Part shown: positions 1 through 5,864 of the stretch, piece after piece
How positions within the stretch are numbered: position 1 is the stretch's first letter
Layout of the letters: every line of letters begins with the position of its first letter
From: DASUPK01 sp036276255
GTDB taxonomy: Bacteria; Actinomycetota; Thermoleophilia; Solirubrobacterales; 70-9
Length of the DNA: 18,667 nt
Assembly (NCBI GenBank): GCA_036276255.1
Contig: DASUPK010000152.1
Coordinates: 1 to 18,667 of the forward strand
Reading direction: 5' to 3'
Notes under the pieces: generated by a model
The model's input: the letters and a program-made list of their open reading frames with translations, nothing else
Told to the model about the DNA's origin: nothing
Database searches by the model: none
Position numbers and translations under genes: made by a program

Positions 1-25
1 GCGGACTCTAGATGATTCGGCGTTT

Positions 26-127
26 CCGCCTTGGTAGGCGGGGCAGAACCCTGTACGCTACCCACTTCTTGGTATCCTACAAAGATCGTACCCGCGTGGG
101 GGTAGGCGACGATCGTAGGAGGCAGCG
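26..127 (+). promoter_or_regulatory. Promoter, leader and ribosome binding site of csrA remnant
   Basis: A TATCCT hexamer at 73-78 looks like a -10 element. A perfect AGGAGG Shine-Dalgarno lies at 117-122, five bases before the ATG at 128, the strongest ribosome binding site in the window. The leader repeats GATCGTA (84-90 and 111-117). A hairpin CCGCC/GGCGG (26-30 with 37-41) sits further upstream and could end an upstream transcript. The site is intact although the gene behind it is not. The promoter call is an inference from one hexamer. Confidence 0.45.
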
Positions 128-181
128 ATGCTGGTGCTGACACGGAAGCCGGGCCAGAGCATCAGGATCGGCGATGGCGTG
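128..181 (+). pseudogene. csrA: csrA 5' fragment (truncated carbon storage regulator)
   Basis: The first 18 codons read MLVLTRKPGQSIRIGDGV, the near-invariant N-terminus (first beta strand) of the RNA-binding regulator CsrA, which binds GGA motifs in mRNA leaders. CsrA is normally about 60-80 residues. Here the match ends at codon 18, and the frame runs into Ser/Ala/Arg-rich sequence encoded by a degenerate repeat, stopping at 361. The expected remainder (strands 2-5 and the Arg-containing C-terminal helix) is nowhere in 181-300. The start and Shine-Dalgarno are intact, so the break looks recent or is an assembly effect. In many bacteria csrA sits beside fliW in flagellar loci, but the window does not show what lies upstream. 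Confidence 0.8.
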
Positions 182-264
182 GCTTCGCCATCAAGTCGCG
201 ACCACACGGGCTTCGCCATAAGGTCGCAGCCACAAGCGGCTGCCCCACATAAGTCGCTCCGGGC
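181..264. repeat. Degenerate tandem repeat, about 28 bp period, three copies
   Basis: Three related units begin at 181, 209 and 238. Each opens with GGCTTCGCC or GGCTGCCCC and ends in a GTCGC core (GGCTTCGCCATCAAGTCGC, GGCTTCGCCATAAGGTCGC, GGCTGCCCCACATAAGTCGC). Units 1 and 2 match at 23 of 28 positions. A weaker fourth unit may start near 262. The first unit also forms a hairpin with the end of the csrA fragment (GATGGCG 173-179 with CGCCATC 186-192). The array begins where csrA homology ends. No transposase or terminal inverted repeats are visible. Confidence 0.65.
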
Positions 265-286
265 TGCGCCCTCCGCTCCAATAGCG

Positions 287-304
287 AGCAGCCTGGTGGC
301 TGCT
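287..304 (-). terminator. Hairpin at 3' end of the 82-residue membrane protein gene
   Basis: AGCAGCC (287-293) and GGCTGCT (298-304) form a perfect 7 bp stem with a TGGT loop. It overlaps the TAG stop of the minus-strand gene. There is no U-tract, so termination is inferred only from position. Confidence 0.4.
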
Positions 305-551
305 AGCCCATCAGCCAGGCAAGCGTCTCGAACATCGAGACGACCACGGTTACGACCGTGATCGTCAGGCAGACGAGCAGGACGCTGAACCGGACCTTGC
401 CGCGCGACTCGTTGCGGGTGATGCGACGAGCGCGCGAGCGGTTGGTCGCGCGCTTGCGCAACTGGTCGCGCCGGCGTCGCTCGAGCGCCATCTCCTGCTC
501 GAACGCCAGCTCGATCTGAGCCATGCTCTGTCGCATTCGCATCTGAGCCAT
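303..551 (-). CDS. Small C-terminally anchored membrane protein, unknown function
   Basis: An 82-residue protein of no family I can name. The N-terminal half (about 1-53) is very polar, with repeated Met/Gln, a Glu-rich stretch (IELAFEQEMALE) and then a dense Arg/Lys segment, and probably forms a charged helix. Residues 54-74 are one hydrophobic helix (FSVLLVCLTITVVTVVVSMF), followed by a short tail ending WLMG. This suggests a tail-anchored protein with its basic part in the cytoplasm. I chose the ATG at 551 because GGGGGG stands 8 bases upstream and longer frames would run through the nuclease gene in another frame. A TATAGT hexamer about 100 bp upstream may be its promoter. Confidence 0.7.
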   Translation of the reverse strand: MAQMRMRQSMAQIELAFEQEMALERRRRDQLRKRATNRSRARRITRNESRGKVRFSVLLVCLTITVVTVVVSMFETLAWLMG

Positions 552-651
552 CGCAATCGCCCCCCAAGGGCGGCCGTGCAAGCCAGCAAATGAGATCTTG
601 CATGAGCCAAGCCCCACAAGCCTGGCCGCCGCCCTCTTCGGGTCACCATTG

Positions 652-657
652 ACTATA
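652..657 (-). promoter_or_regulatory. Candidate -10 element TATAGT overlapping nuclease stop
   Basis: On the minus strand TATAGT includes the TAG stop codon (653-655) of the nuclease gene. It would give the downstream 82-residue protein a leader of roughly 95 nt. No clear -35 is visible. Confidence 0.35.
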
Positions 658-1198
658 GAGCGCACTGTCTCCATAGGCCGCGGCCACTCGCGCCCGCCCG
701 GGTCGCCAAGCGGGCGAAGAGCGGAGCGTGGGAATCGTTGGGCGGGATGGTGAGCGTCCGTGCCAGGCCGCGCCGAGCGAGCTCCGCGTTGACGAACAGG
801 GGGCGAGCGCCGGAGCGCGGCAGGTACACGTAGGCGAGCAGCCGCCCGTATACGTCGCGGCGCTCGGCGTCGAACCGGAGCGTGACCGTCTTCCCGTAGA
901 CGAGACGATCGTTCACCTCGTGCGCCCGAGGGCCGCCGCACTGGACCGGCGTTCCGGGCTTGACCGTCTCGGGAGTGTCGATGCCGATGTAGCGGACGGT
1001 CTCCTCGTCGCCGTTGGAAAGCGTGACGTCGATGGTGTCGCCGTCGACGACGTGGGTGACGCGCGCGGACACCGGGCCCGCCGGCTCGGAGGAGCCGCCG
1101 CCACTCACCCCGCAGCGCGAAAGGGAGGCAGCGACGAGAACTGCGGCAATGAGGAGGGGTGCGCGCAAGGCGCCGCGGCGGAGCGGGCGAGAGCTCAC
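653..1198 (-). CDS. Exported thermonuclease-family (SNase-like) nuclease
   Basis: A 181-residue staphylococcal nuclease-like protein, expected to cleave DNA/RNA outside the membrane in a calcium-dependent way. Residues 1-28 are a basic then hydrophobic leader (LLIAAVLVAASL). Cys29 follows LSR, a poor lipobox because of Arg at -1, so it could be a lipoprotein or a cleaved export signal. The OB-fold active site is present: VVDGDTIDV (Asp52, Asp54), VRYIGIDTPE (Arg69, Asp74, Glu77) and DVYGRLLAYV (Arg119). These correspond to Asp21, Arg35, Asp40, Glu43 and Arg87 of S. aureus nuclease, so the enzyme should be active. The start is GTG, with only a CATCAT hexamer 6 nt upstream and no Shine-Dalgarno. 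Confidence 0.88.
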   Translation of the reverse strand: MSSRPLRRGALRAPLLIAAVLVAASLSRCGVSGGGSSEPAGPVSARVTHVVDGDTIDVTLSNGDEETVRYIGIDTPETVKPGTPVQCGGPRAHEVNDRLVYGKTVTLRFDAERRDVYGRLLAYVYLPRSGARPLFVNAELARRGLARTLTIPPNDSHAPLFARLATRAGASGRGLWRQCAL

Positions 1199-1273
1199 TC
1201 CCAGATGATGCGCAGACCCCCGGAACTATCCGCGATCTGGCGCCTTATTGCCCGCAGCGGGGAACGAGGCGCC

Positions 1274-1316
1274 AGTTGGCGGCCTTGTCACCCCATGGGT
1301 CACCAACCCGCCAACT
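1274..1316. repeat. Inverted repeat AGTTGGCGG/CCGCCAACT with internal symmetry
   Basis: A perfect 9 bp inverted repeat (1274-1282 and 1308-1316) encloses two GTCACC direct repeats (1287-1292 and 1299-1304) around the palindrome CCCATGGG (1292-1299). It lies in the 181 bp between the aldolase stop and the nuclease start, both minus strand, and could be a terminator or an operator of the nuclease gene. Confidence 0.45.
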
Positions 1317-1325
1317 ATGGTCAAC

Positions 1326-1342
1326 CGGCCCCGCCCGGGCCG
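1326..1342 (-). terminator. GC-rich hairpin behind the aldolase gene
   Basis: CGGCCC (1326-1331) pairs with GGGCCG (1337-1342) over a 5 nt loop, about 40 bp after the aldolase stop. No U-tract is present. The terminator role is inferred from location. Confidence 0.4.
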
Positions 1343-1379
1343 CCCTTCATCGCCGGTTTTCGGTTTTCCGGGCCGAGCC

Positions 1380-2300
1380 CTACGGAATGCGCCGAACGTT
1401 GGAGAGCAGCGTCTCCTTGATCTGGCCGATGATCTCGAGCGCCTCGCTCTTCTCGCGCTGCCAGACGTTACGGCCGAAGATCACACCGGAGCCGCCCGCA
1501 CCCATGATGGTGCGGGTGTGGGTGAGCACCGTCTCGTCGTCGGTCCTGGAGCCGCCGGAGAGCACGACCAGCGAGCGGCCCGCGGATTCAACGATCTGGC
1601 GCACGGCCTCCTCGGGGGAGACCTCCATTTCGTTGTACGGGGCAGGCTGGTCCTTGTCCTTCTCCGGATCGAACTTCGGGAAGTTGAGCTTGACCACGTC
1701 GGCGCCCATCTCCATCGCCATCCGGGCCGCGTAGTCGATCGCGTAGAACGAGACCTGGCCGCCCTTCTTCTCGATGTCGCGGCCGCGCGGATAGGCCCAG
1801 ACCACCAGCGGCATGCCGTATCGCTCGCACTCCTCGCGGACGCCCTTGAGCTGGTGCAGGTCGACGTCCTGGCGCGGCGAGCCCACGTAGAGCGTGTATC
1901 CGACGGCGTCGGCGCCGAGCCTGACCGCATCCTCGACCGACGCGTTGGTCGAGGAGAAGGCGTCGTCCGAGGGCGGGATGTCGGTCTTGCCGTTGACCTT
2001 CAGGATCAGCGGCACCTGGCCCGCGTAGTCCGGGTAGTAGCGGCTCGCCAGGCCGATCTGGCAGGCGATCGCCGAATAGCCGGCCTCGGCGGCGAGGCTG
2101 AACTGGTACTCGGGGTCCTTGGAGGCCAGGTTCGGGAAGAAGTCGCGGGGACCGTGCTCGATCCCCTGGTCGATCGGTAGCAGCATCAGGGTTCCGTTGC
2201 CGGGGCCGTAATCGAACAGCAGCCTGCGCAGCCGCGCGCGCTTGCCGGGCGAGAGCGTTGCGAGCAGCGACTTCTGCTCAGTAATCGACTTGACTTCCAT
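1380..2300 (-). CDS. fbaB: Class I fructose-bisphosphate aldolase (FbaB/DhnA type)
   Basis: A 306-residue TIM-barrel Schiff-base aldolase that splits fructose 1,6-bisphosphate into dihydroxyacetone phosphate and glyceraldehyde 3-phosphate in glycolysis, and makes it in gluconeogenesis. Landmarks: LLPIDQGIEHGP at residues 41-52 with Asp44; VVWAYPRGR near 166-174; GADVVKLNFPKF around 199-210, where Lys204 is the expected Schiff-base lysine; and the C-terminal phosphate loops VVLSGGS (about 245-251) and GGSGVIFGRN. The pattern matches E. coli FbaB along its length. The ATG at 2300 has GGAG close before it and a GGAGG further up; a longer frame reaches 2366 but adds no conserved sequence. CATACT at 2337-2342 (minus strand) may be a -10 element with a leader near 40 nt. 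Confidence 0.93.
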   Translation of the reverse strand: MEVKSITEQKSLLATLSPGKRARLRRLLFDYGPGNGTLMLLPIDQGIEHGPRDFFPNLASKDPEYQFSLAAEAGYSAIACQIGLASRYYPDYAGQVPLILKVNGKTDIPPSDDAFSSTNASVEDAVRLGADAVGYTLYVGSPRQDVDLHQLKGVREECERYGMPLVVWAYPRGRDIEKKGGQVSFYAIDYAARMAMEMGADVVKLNFPKFDPEKDKDQPAPYNEMEVSPEEAVRQIVESAGRSLVVLSGGSRTDDETVLTHTRTIMGAGGSGVIFGRNVWQREKSEALEIIGQIKETLLSNVRRIP

Positions 2301-2389
2301 CTTCTCCGTTACCTCCTGAGTTGGGCCGTGAGAGCCAGTATGGCTGATCTTCTGAGCCGGCTGCATCCGCGCTGCGCACGGATTTCGCG

Positions 2390-3442
2390 TCAGCGCGCGC
2401 GCTCGGCGGCAGCCTCGAGAGCCTCCTTGGCGCCCTCGCTGGTCGCCCGGAGGATCTCGGCGGCCGAACCGCTCGGCGCGAGCAGATGGGCCTGCCCGGC
2501 CCAGAGGTTGAATCCGTCGGCGTCGCCCCGCTTGCGAGCCGCGGCTCGCATTGGGGAGGTCGCATGGTGGATATGCGGATAGGCGGACGGCGCCTCCCTG
2601 GAGTGCTCGCTGATGAACTGGTTGACGATCCCGCGCGCCCGCCGGCCGCTGAACGCGCGCGTCAGCGCCGTCGGGGACCGCGAATGGAGCGCATCGCGGT
2701 AGGCGGATTCCGTGCCGGCCTCATCCGCCAGCAGGAACGCGGTGCCGAGCTGGGCGGCTGCGGCGCCTGCCGCAAGGGCCGCGGCCACCGCAGGCCCGTC
2801 CGTCAAGCCACCGCTTGCGATCAGCGGAAGCCGAATCCGCCGGGCAACCAGACGGAGCAGCACCAGTGTGCTGAGGGGCTCCTCGTCCGTGTCCGTGAAG
2901 GAGGCCCGGTGTCCGCCCGCCTCCGCGCCCTGGAGCACCAGCGCATCCACGCCGGCCGTCGAGGCAGACTTTGCCTCCTCGGGTGTGGTGGCGGTCACCC
3001 ACACCTCGATGCCCGACTGCTGGAGGGCCGCGATGCGGTCCGGGTCCGGGCAGCCAAAGGTGAACGAGACGGCCGCCGGCCTGGTTTCAGCTACCAGCTC
3101 GAGCTTCTCCGGGTAGGAGTCGTCGTCGTATTTCGCAGCCCCGAGCTCGGCGCCGTGGCGGCTCGCGTCCTGGGCAACCCGGTCCAGATAGTCATCGAGG
3201 CCCGGCATTTCAGCGTGAGGGTCACCCGGGACGAAGAGGTTCACGCCGAATGGGGCGTCGGTGAGCTCGCGGACCCGAGAGATGCGCTCCTCCAGCTCCT
3301 CAGGCGCCAGGTAACCGGAGGCGAGGAAGCCGAACCCGCCCGCCTCGCTGACCGCCGCGGTCAACTCCGGGGTCGAGGCAGCGCCGGCGAGCGGAGCCAG
3401 GACGATCGGATGCCGGAGCTCGTCGAGGACCACGGCAGGCAT
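2390..3442 (-). CDS. Nitronate monooxygenase-like flavoprotein (2-nitropropane dioxygenase family)
   Basis: About 350 residues forming an FMN-binding TIM barrel. Members oxidise alkyl nitronates such as propionate 3-nitronate, while others are enoyl reductases of the FabK type, so the substrate is uncertain. Visible motifs are PIVLAPLAGAAS at 12-23, GGFGFLASGY at 35-44, the QGAEAGGHRASF loop at 171-182 with the family's catalytic His178, PLIASGGLTDG at 206-216, and GAAAAQLGTAFLL at 226-238, which bind the FMN phosphate. The ATG at 3442 begins just before the first strand. A longer frame reaches 3544 but would overlap the divergent ligase gene. No clear ribosome binding site is visible for either start. 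It lies 89 bp upstream of the aldolase on the same strand. Confidence 0.88.
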   Translation of the reverse strand: MPAVVLDELRHPIVLAPLAGAASTPELTAAVSEAGGFGFLASGYLAPEELEERISRVRELTDAPFGVNLFVPGDPHAEMPGLDDYLDRVAQDASRHGAELGAAKYDDDSYPEKLELVAETRPAAVSFTFGCPDPDRIAALQQSGIEVWVTATTPEEAKSASTAGVDALVLQGAEAGGHRASFTDTDEEPLSTLVLLRLVARRIRLPLIASGGLTDGPAVAAALAAGAAAAQLGTAFLLADEAGTESAYRDALHSRSPTALTRAFSGRRARGIVNQFISEHSREAPSAYPHIHHATSPMRAAARKRGDADGFNLWAGQAHLLAPSGSAAEILRATSEGAKEALEAAAERAR

Positions 3443-3488
3443 TCTGGCGGATGCCGGCCATCGCCAGACTTCATCCCCCGCGGCTGTC

Positions 3489-4619
3489 ATGGTCCCGGCG
3501 GTGCTGGAGCACAACTTCACCGGGACGCCCTTCACCCTCGGCATCGAGGAGGAGCTGATGATCTGCGACGCCGAGACGCTCGAGCTGTCTCAGTCGATCG
3601 AGACGATCCTCGGCGACCTTCCGGCGGCGCTGCCCGGTGAGGTGAAGCCGGAGCTGATGCAGTCCGTGCTCGAGGTGGCGACCCGGCCGTGCCGCGACGT
3701 CTCGGAGGCGGGCGAGCAGCTGCGCAGCCTGCGCCGGACGGTCCGGGAGGTGGCCGCGAAGAACGGCCTAGCGATCGGCGCCGCTGGGACTCATCCCGCC
3801 GCGCTCTACGAGGACCAGCTGATCGTCGACCGCCCGCGCTACCGGGAGCTGGCGCAGGAGCTGAGCTGGATCGCCGAGCAGGAGCTCATCTTCGGCACGC
3901 ACGTCCACGTCGGCATCGACGGCGCGGAGAAGGCGATCTACGTCGCCGACGGCATGCGCGGCTACCTGCCGCTCCTGCTCGGCATGTCCTCGAACTCCCC
4001 GCTCTGGCGGGGCAAGACCACCGGGATGATGTCCTCGCGGACGCCGGTCTTCCGCGCCTTCCCACGCGTCGGCGTGCCTCCGTACTACGGAACCTGGGAC
4101 ATCTATTCGCACCGCGTCGAGCAGATGATGCGCGGCGGGGCGATCCCGGACTACACCTATCTCTGGTGGGACGTGCGGCCACACCCGAACCTCGGAACCG
4201 TCGAGCTCAGGGTCTTCGATCAGCAGACCCGGGTGGAGCACACCATCGCCTTCGCCGCGCTCGGCCAGGCGCTGGCCCACCGGCTCGCCGGGGAGTACGA
4301 CGAGGGCGTGCCGAGCATCGAGCACCCCCACGAGCTGATCGACGACAACAAGGTCCGCGCGGCGGTGGTCGGGATCGAGGGCAAGCTGATCGACTTCGAC
4401 CACGGCCTCGAGGTGCCGGGCGGGAAGATGGCCCAGGGCGTGATCGATGACCTCATCGACCACGCGCAGGAGCTCGGCTGCGAGCGGGAGCTGAGGGCGC
4501 TGGACGACCTGATGGAGAACGGGACCGGAGCCCGCCGCCAGCTCAACTGGCTATCCGAGCACGGCGAGATCGGCGCCCTGATGAGCGAAATCGTCGCTGC
4601 GACCGACCCCGAAGCCTGA
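3489..4619 (+). CDS. Carboxylate-amine ligase, GCS2/YbdK family (glutamate-cysteine ligase-like)
   Basis: A 376-residue ATP-grasp-like ligase of the glutamate-cysteine ligase type 2 family. E. coli YbdK has weak gamma-glutamylcysteine synthetase activity; the true substrates in actinobacteria are mostly untested. Signatures: LGIEEELMI at 17-25, metal- and glutamate-binding GTHVHVGID at 136-144, SSNSPLWRGKTTGMMSSR near 167-184, and WDVRPHPNLGTVELRVFD at 227-244. Length is typical of the family. The ATG at 3489 is used, though a GTG at 3501 (before LEHNF) is equally close to the family start, and neither has a good Shine-Dalgarno. It diverges from the flavoprotein gene with 46 bp between starts. 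No glutathione synthetase-like gene is beside it. Confidence 0.88.
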   Translation: MVPAVLEHNFTGTPFTLGIEEELMICDAETLELSQSIETILGDLPAALPGEVKPELMQSVLEVATRPCRDVSEAGEQLRSLRRTVREVAAKNGLAIGAAGTHPAALYEDQLIVDRPRYRELAQELSWIAEQELIFGTHVHVGIDGAEKAIYVADGMRGYLPLLLGMSSNSPLWRGKTTGMMSSRTPVFRAFPRVGVPPYYGTWDIYSHRVEQMMRGGAIPDYTYLWWDVRPHPNLGTVELRVFDQQTRVEHTIAFAALGQALAHRLAGEYDEGVPSIEHPHELIDDNKVRAAVVGIEGKLIDFDHGLEVPGGKMAQGVIDDLIDHAQELGCERELRALDDLMENGTGARRQLNWLSEHGEIGALMSEIVAATDPEA

Positions 4620-4654
4620 ACAGGTCGGCCGTTGGCGAACCTGTTCCGGGGCTT

Positions 4655-4715
4655 CCGGTACGATTTCCGTAACGGAATACCGGGTTTTTGCCGCACGAAG
4701 TTCGGTTTTCGTACC
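4655..4715 (+). promoter_or_regulatory. Palindrome cluster upstream of HxlR-like gene (candidate operator)
   Basis: The 97 bp before the regulator gene contain a perfect palindrome TTCCGTAACGGAA (4665-4677), flanked by CCGGTA (4655-4660) and TACCGG (4678-4683). A second inverted pair is GGTACGA (4657-4663) and TCGTACC (4709-4715), the latter ending one base before the start codon. These nested symmetric sites suit a dimeric winged-helix regulator that controls its own gene. Binding is inferred. Confidence 0.5.
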
Positions 4716-4716
4716 A

Positions 4717-5007
4717 ATGGCCTCGTCAAAACCCGTCGAAAGCGCTCTGGATCTCCTCGGCAGGCGCTGGGCGCTCCGCCTCGTCTGGGAGCTGCGGCGG
4801 AGCACTCTCGCCTTCTCTGAGCTGCGCGAGCGGACCGGGATCAGTCCCTCGGTGCTCTCCGCCCGCCTCGGCGAGCTGATCGAGGCCGGTGTCCTGGAGA
4901 GGGATGGCGGCCGGCGCTACCGGCTCAGCGGCCGCGGCCGCGAGCTCGCCCGGATCCTCTACGAGCTCAACAGATGGGCCGAGCAAACTCAAACGGGTCG
5001 CGCCTAG
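4717..5007 (+). CDS. HxlR-like winged-helix transcriptional regulator
   Basis: A 96-residue DNA-binding protein. VESALDLLGRRWALRLVWEL (7-26) is the typical HxlR opening. FSELRERTGISPSVLSARLGELIEAGVLERD (33-63) is the recognition helix-turn-helix. GGRRYRLSGRGRELARIL (64-81) is the wing and last helix. The wing is shorter than in most HxlR proteins, which usually carry about ten more residues there. It has no cysteine, so it cannot sense thiol stress by a cysteine switch as YodB or HypR do. The ATG at 4717 has no Shine-Dalgarno and sits directly after the inverted repeat. The ligand is unknown. The next gene begins 62 bp downstream. Confidence 0.85.
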   Translation: MASSKPVESALDLLGRRWALRLVWELRRSTLAFSELRERTGISPSVLSARLGELIEAGVLERDGGRRYRLSGRGRELARILYELNRWAEQTQTGRA

Positions 5008-5026
5008 AACAAAACGGGTCGCGCCT
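4991..5026 (+). repeat. Exact 15 bp direct repeat, 21 bp apart
   Basis: AAACGGGTCGCGCCT occurs at 4991-5005 and again at 5012-5026. The first copy covers the last codons of the regulator gene and runs into its stop. The second lies between it and the -10 element of the next gene. The 21 bp spacing is two helical turns. Confidence 0.85.
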
Positions 5027-5057
5027 GTCGGCGCGCCCTCGCATTACGCCCTCGCAC

Positions 5058-5063
5058 TATCCT
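5058..5063 (+). promoter_or_regulatory. -10 element TATCCT for a leaderless start at 5070
   Basis: TATCCT is followed by six bases and then GTG at 5070. There is no Shine-Dalgarno. In leaderless actinobacterial genes transcription starts at or next to the start codon, which fits this spacing. Confidence 0.55.
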
Positions 5064-5069
5064 CGCGGG

Positions 5070-5852
5070 GTGAGCTCGCCTGAGTTGAGCGTCGTCTGCC
5101 GGAGCTGCGGCGAGGAGGTCAGTCCCTACGTCACCGAGTGCCCGTACTGCGGCACCCGGCTACGCAAGCGCGCCCCGAAGCTCGAGCTGCGGGGCGAGGA
5201 GCTCGCTCCGAAGCAGTCGCGACGCTCCCGCCGCCGCCAGGCCCGCGCGCAGCGGACTGACCGGATCGCCGACCGCCCGTATGCCGTCATGGCCGCGATC
5301 CTGGTGCCGGCGGCGATCGTGTTGCTGCGGGTGGCCAGCCCGTCCCTCGACACGTTCGGCCTGGGCGGGATCCTCGGTCCCGTCGGCGGCGACTGGTGGC
5401 GATACCTCGCCGCCCCCTACATCTACCCCGACATCGGCTATCTGTTCGTCGCCTCGGTCGGCATCGCGATCTTCGGCGTGTCGGTGGAGCGGCGGCTCGG
5501 CCTCGTCCCGACCGCCATCCTGATCGTCGCCTGCGGCTCGCTCGGCATGCTGGCCGCCGACGGAATGGAGACCGCGTTCGCGCCGAGCAACGACGTCCTC
5601 TACGCCGCCGGCGGCAATGGAATCGCGCTCGGCCTGCTGACCTGCTGGGCCGTGATCCGCCGCGCCGAGGTCCGGTCTCGTCCCGGTGAGGAGGTCGAGG
5701 TGATTGGAGTCGCAGTCGCGGCGGCGGTCCTGATCCTCTTGCCCTTGGTCGACGACTACGCCAACGTCTTCGTCGGGCTGGGTGGCGCCCTGGTCGGCGC
5801 CGTGTGCGGGCTGGCGGCCGCCTACGCCCGCCGGGAGCGCCACCCCGGCTAG
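5070..5852 (+). CDS. Zinc-ribbon membrane protein with rhomboid fold lacking the catalytic pair
   Basis: About 260 residues. An N-terminal zinc ribbon has Cys10, Cys13, Cys24 and Cys27 (CRSCG, CPYCG). A very basic linker follows (about 48-65), then about six hydrophobic segments between residues 71 and 252. The membrane part resembles a rhomboid protease: WWRYLAAPYIY at 109-119, FGVSVERRLG at 135-144, GGNGIALGLL at 181-190 and GLGGALVG at 236-243. In active rhomboids the third motif is GxSG and the last carries histidine. Here Asn183 replaces the serine and Gly236 the histidine, so proteolysis is unlikely. The GTG at 5070 is chosen for the -10 element before it. It is followed closely by the O-methyltransferase gene. 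Confidence 0.72.
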   Translation: MSSPELSVVCRSCGEEVSPYVTECPYCGTRLRKRAPKLELRGEELAPKQSRRSRRRQARAQRTDRIADRPYAVMAAILVPAAIVLLRVASPSLDTFGLGGILGPVGGDWWRYLAAPYIYPDIGYLFVASVGIAIFGVSVERRLGLVPTAILIVACGSLGMLAADGMETAFAPSNDVLYAAGGNGIALGLLTCWAVIRRAEVRSRPGEEVEVIGVAVAAAVLILLPLVDDYANVFVGLGGALVGAVCGLAAAYARRERHPG

Positions 5853-5855
5853 GGT
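5850..5855 (+). promoter_or_regulatory. -10 element TAGGGT built on the upstream stop codon
   Basis: The TAG stop of the rhomboid-like gene (5850-5852) is the first half of TAGGGT, nine bases before the TTG start at 5865. AGGG could instead be a weak Shine-Dalgarno. Confidence 0.4.
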
Positions 5856-5864
5856 CCAGACCGC

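Noticed and set aside
181..264. Short repeats considered as a CRISPR array
   Set aside because: Copies are degenerate and directly adjacent with no unique spacers, and no cas genes are present.
1085..1198. Nuclease considered as a confident lipoprotein
   Set aside because: Cys29 is preceded by Arg at -1, which departs from the lipobox; a cleaved export signal is equally likely.
1248..2180. Plus-strand open frame opposite the aldolase
   Set aside because: Antisense shadow of a well-conserved enzyme; composition is Val/Arg/Asp-rich with no domain.
3443..3544. Longer N-terminus for the flavoprotein, reaching 3490 or 3544
   Set aside because: It would overlap the start of the divergent ligase gene and adds residues not expected before the first barrel strand; kept only as an alternative.
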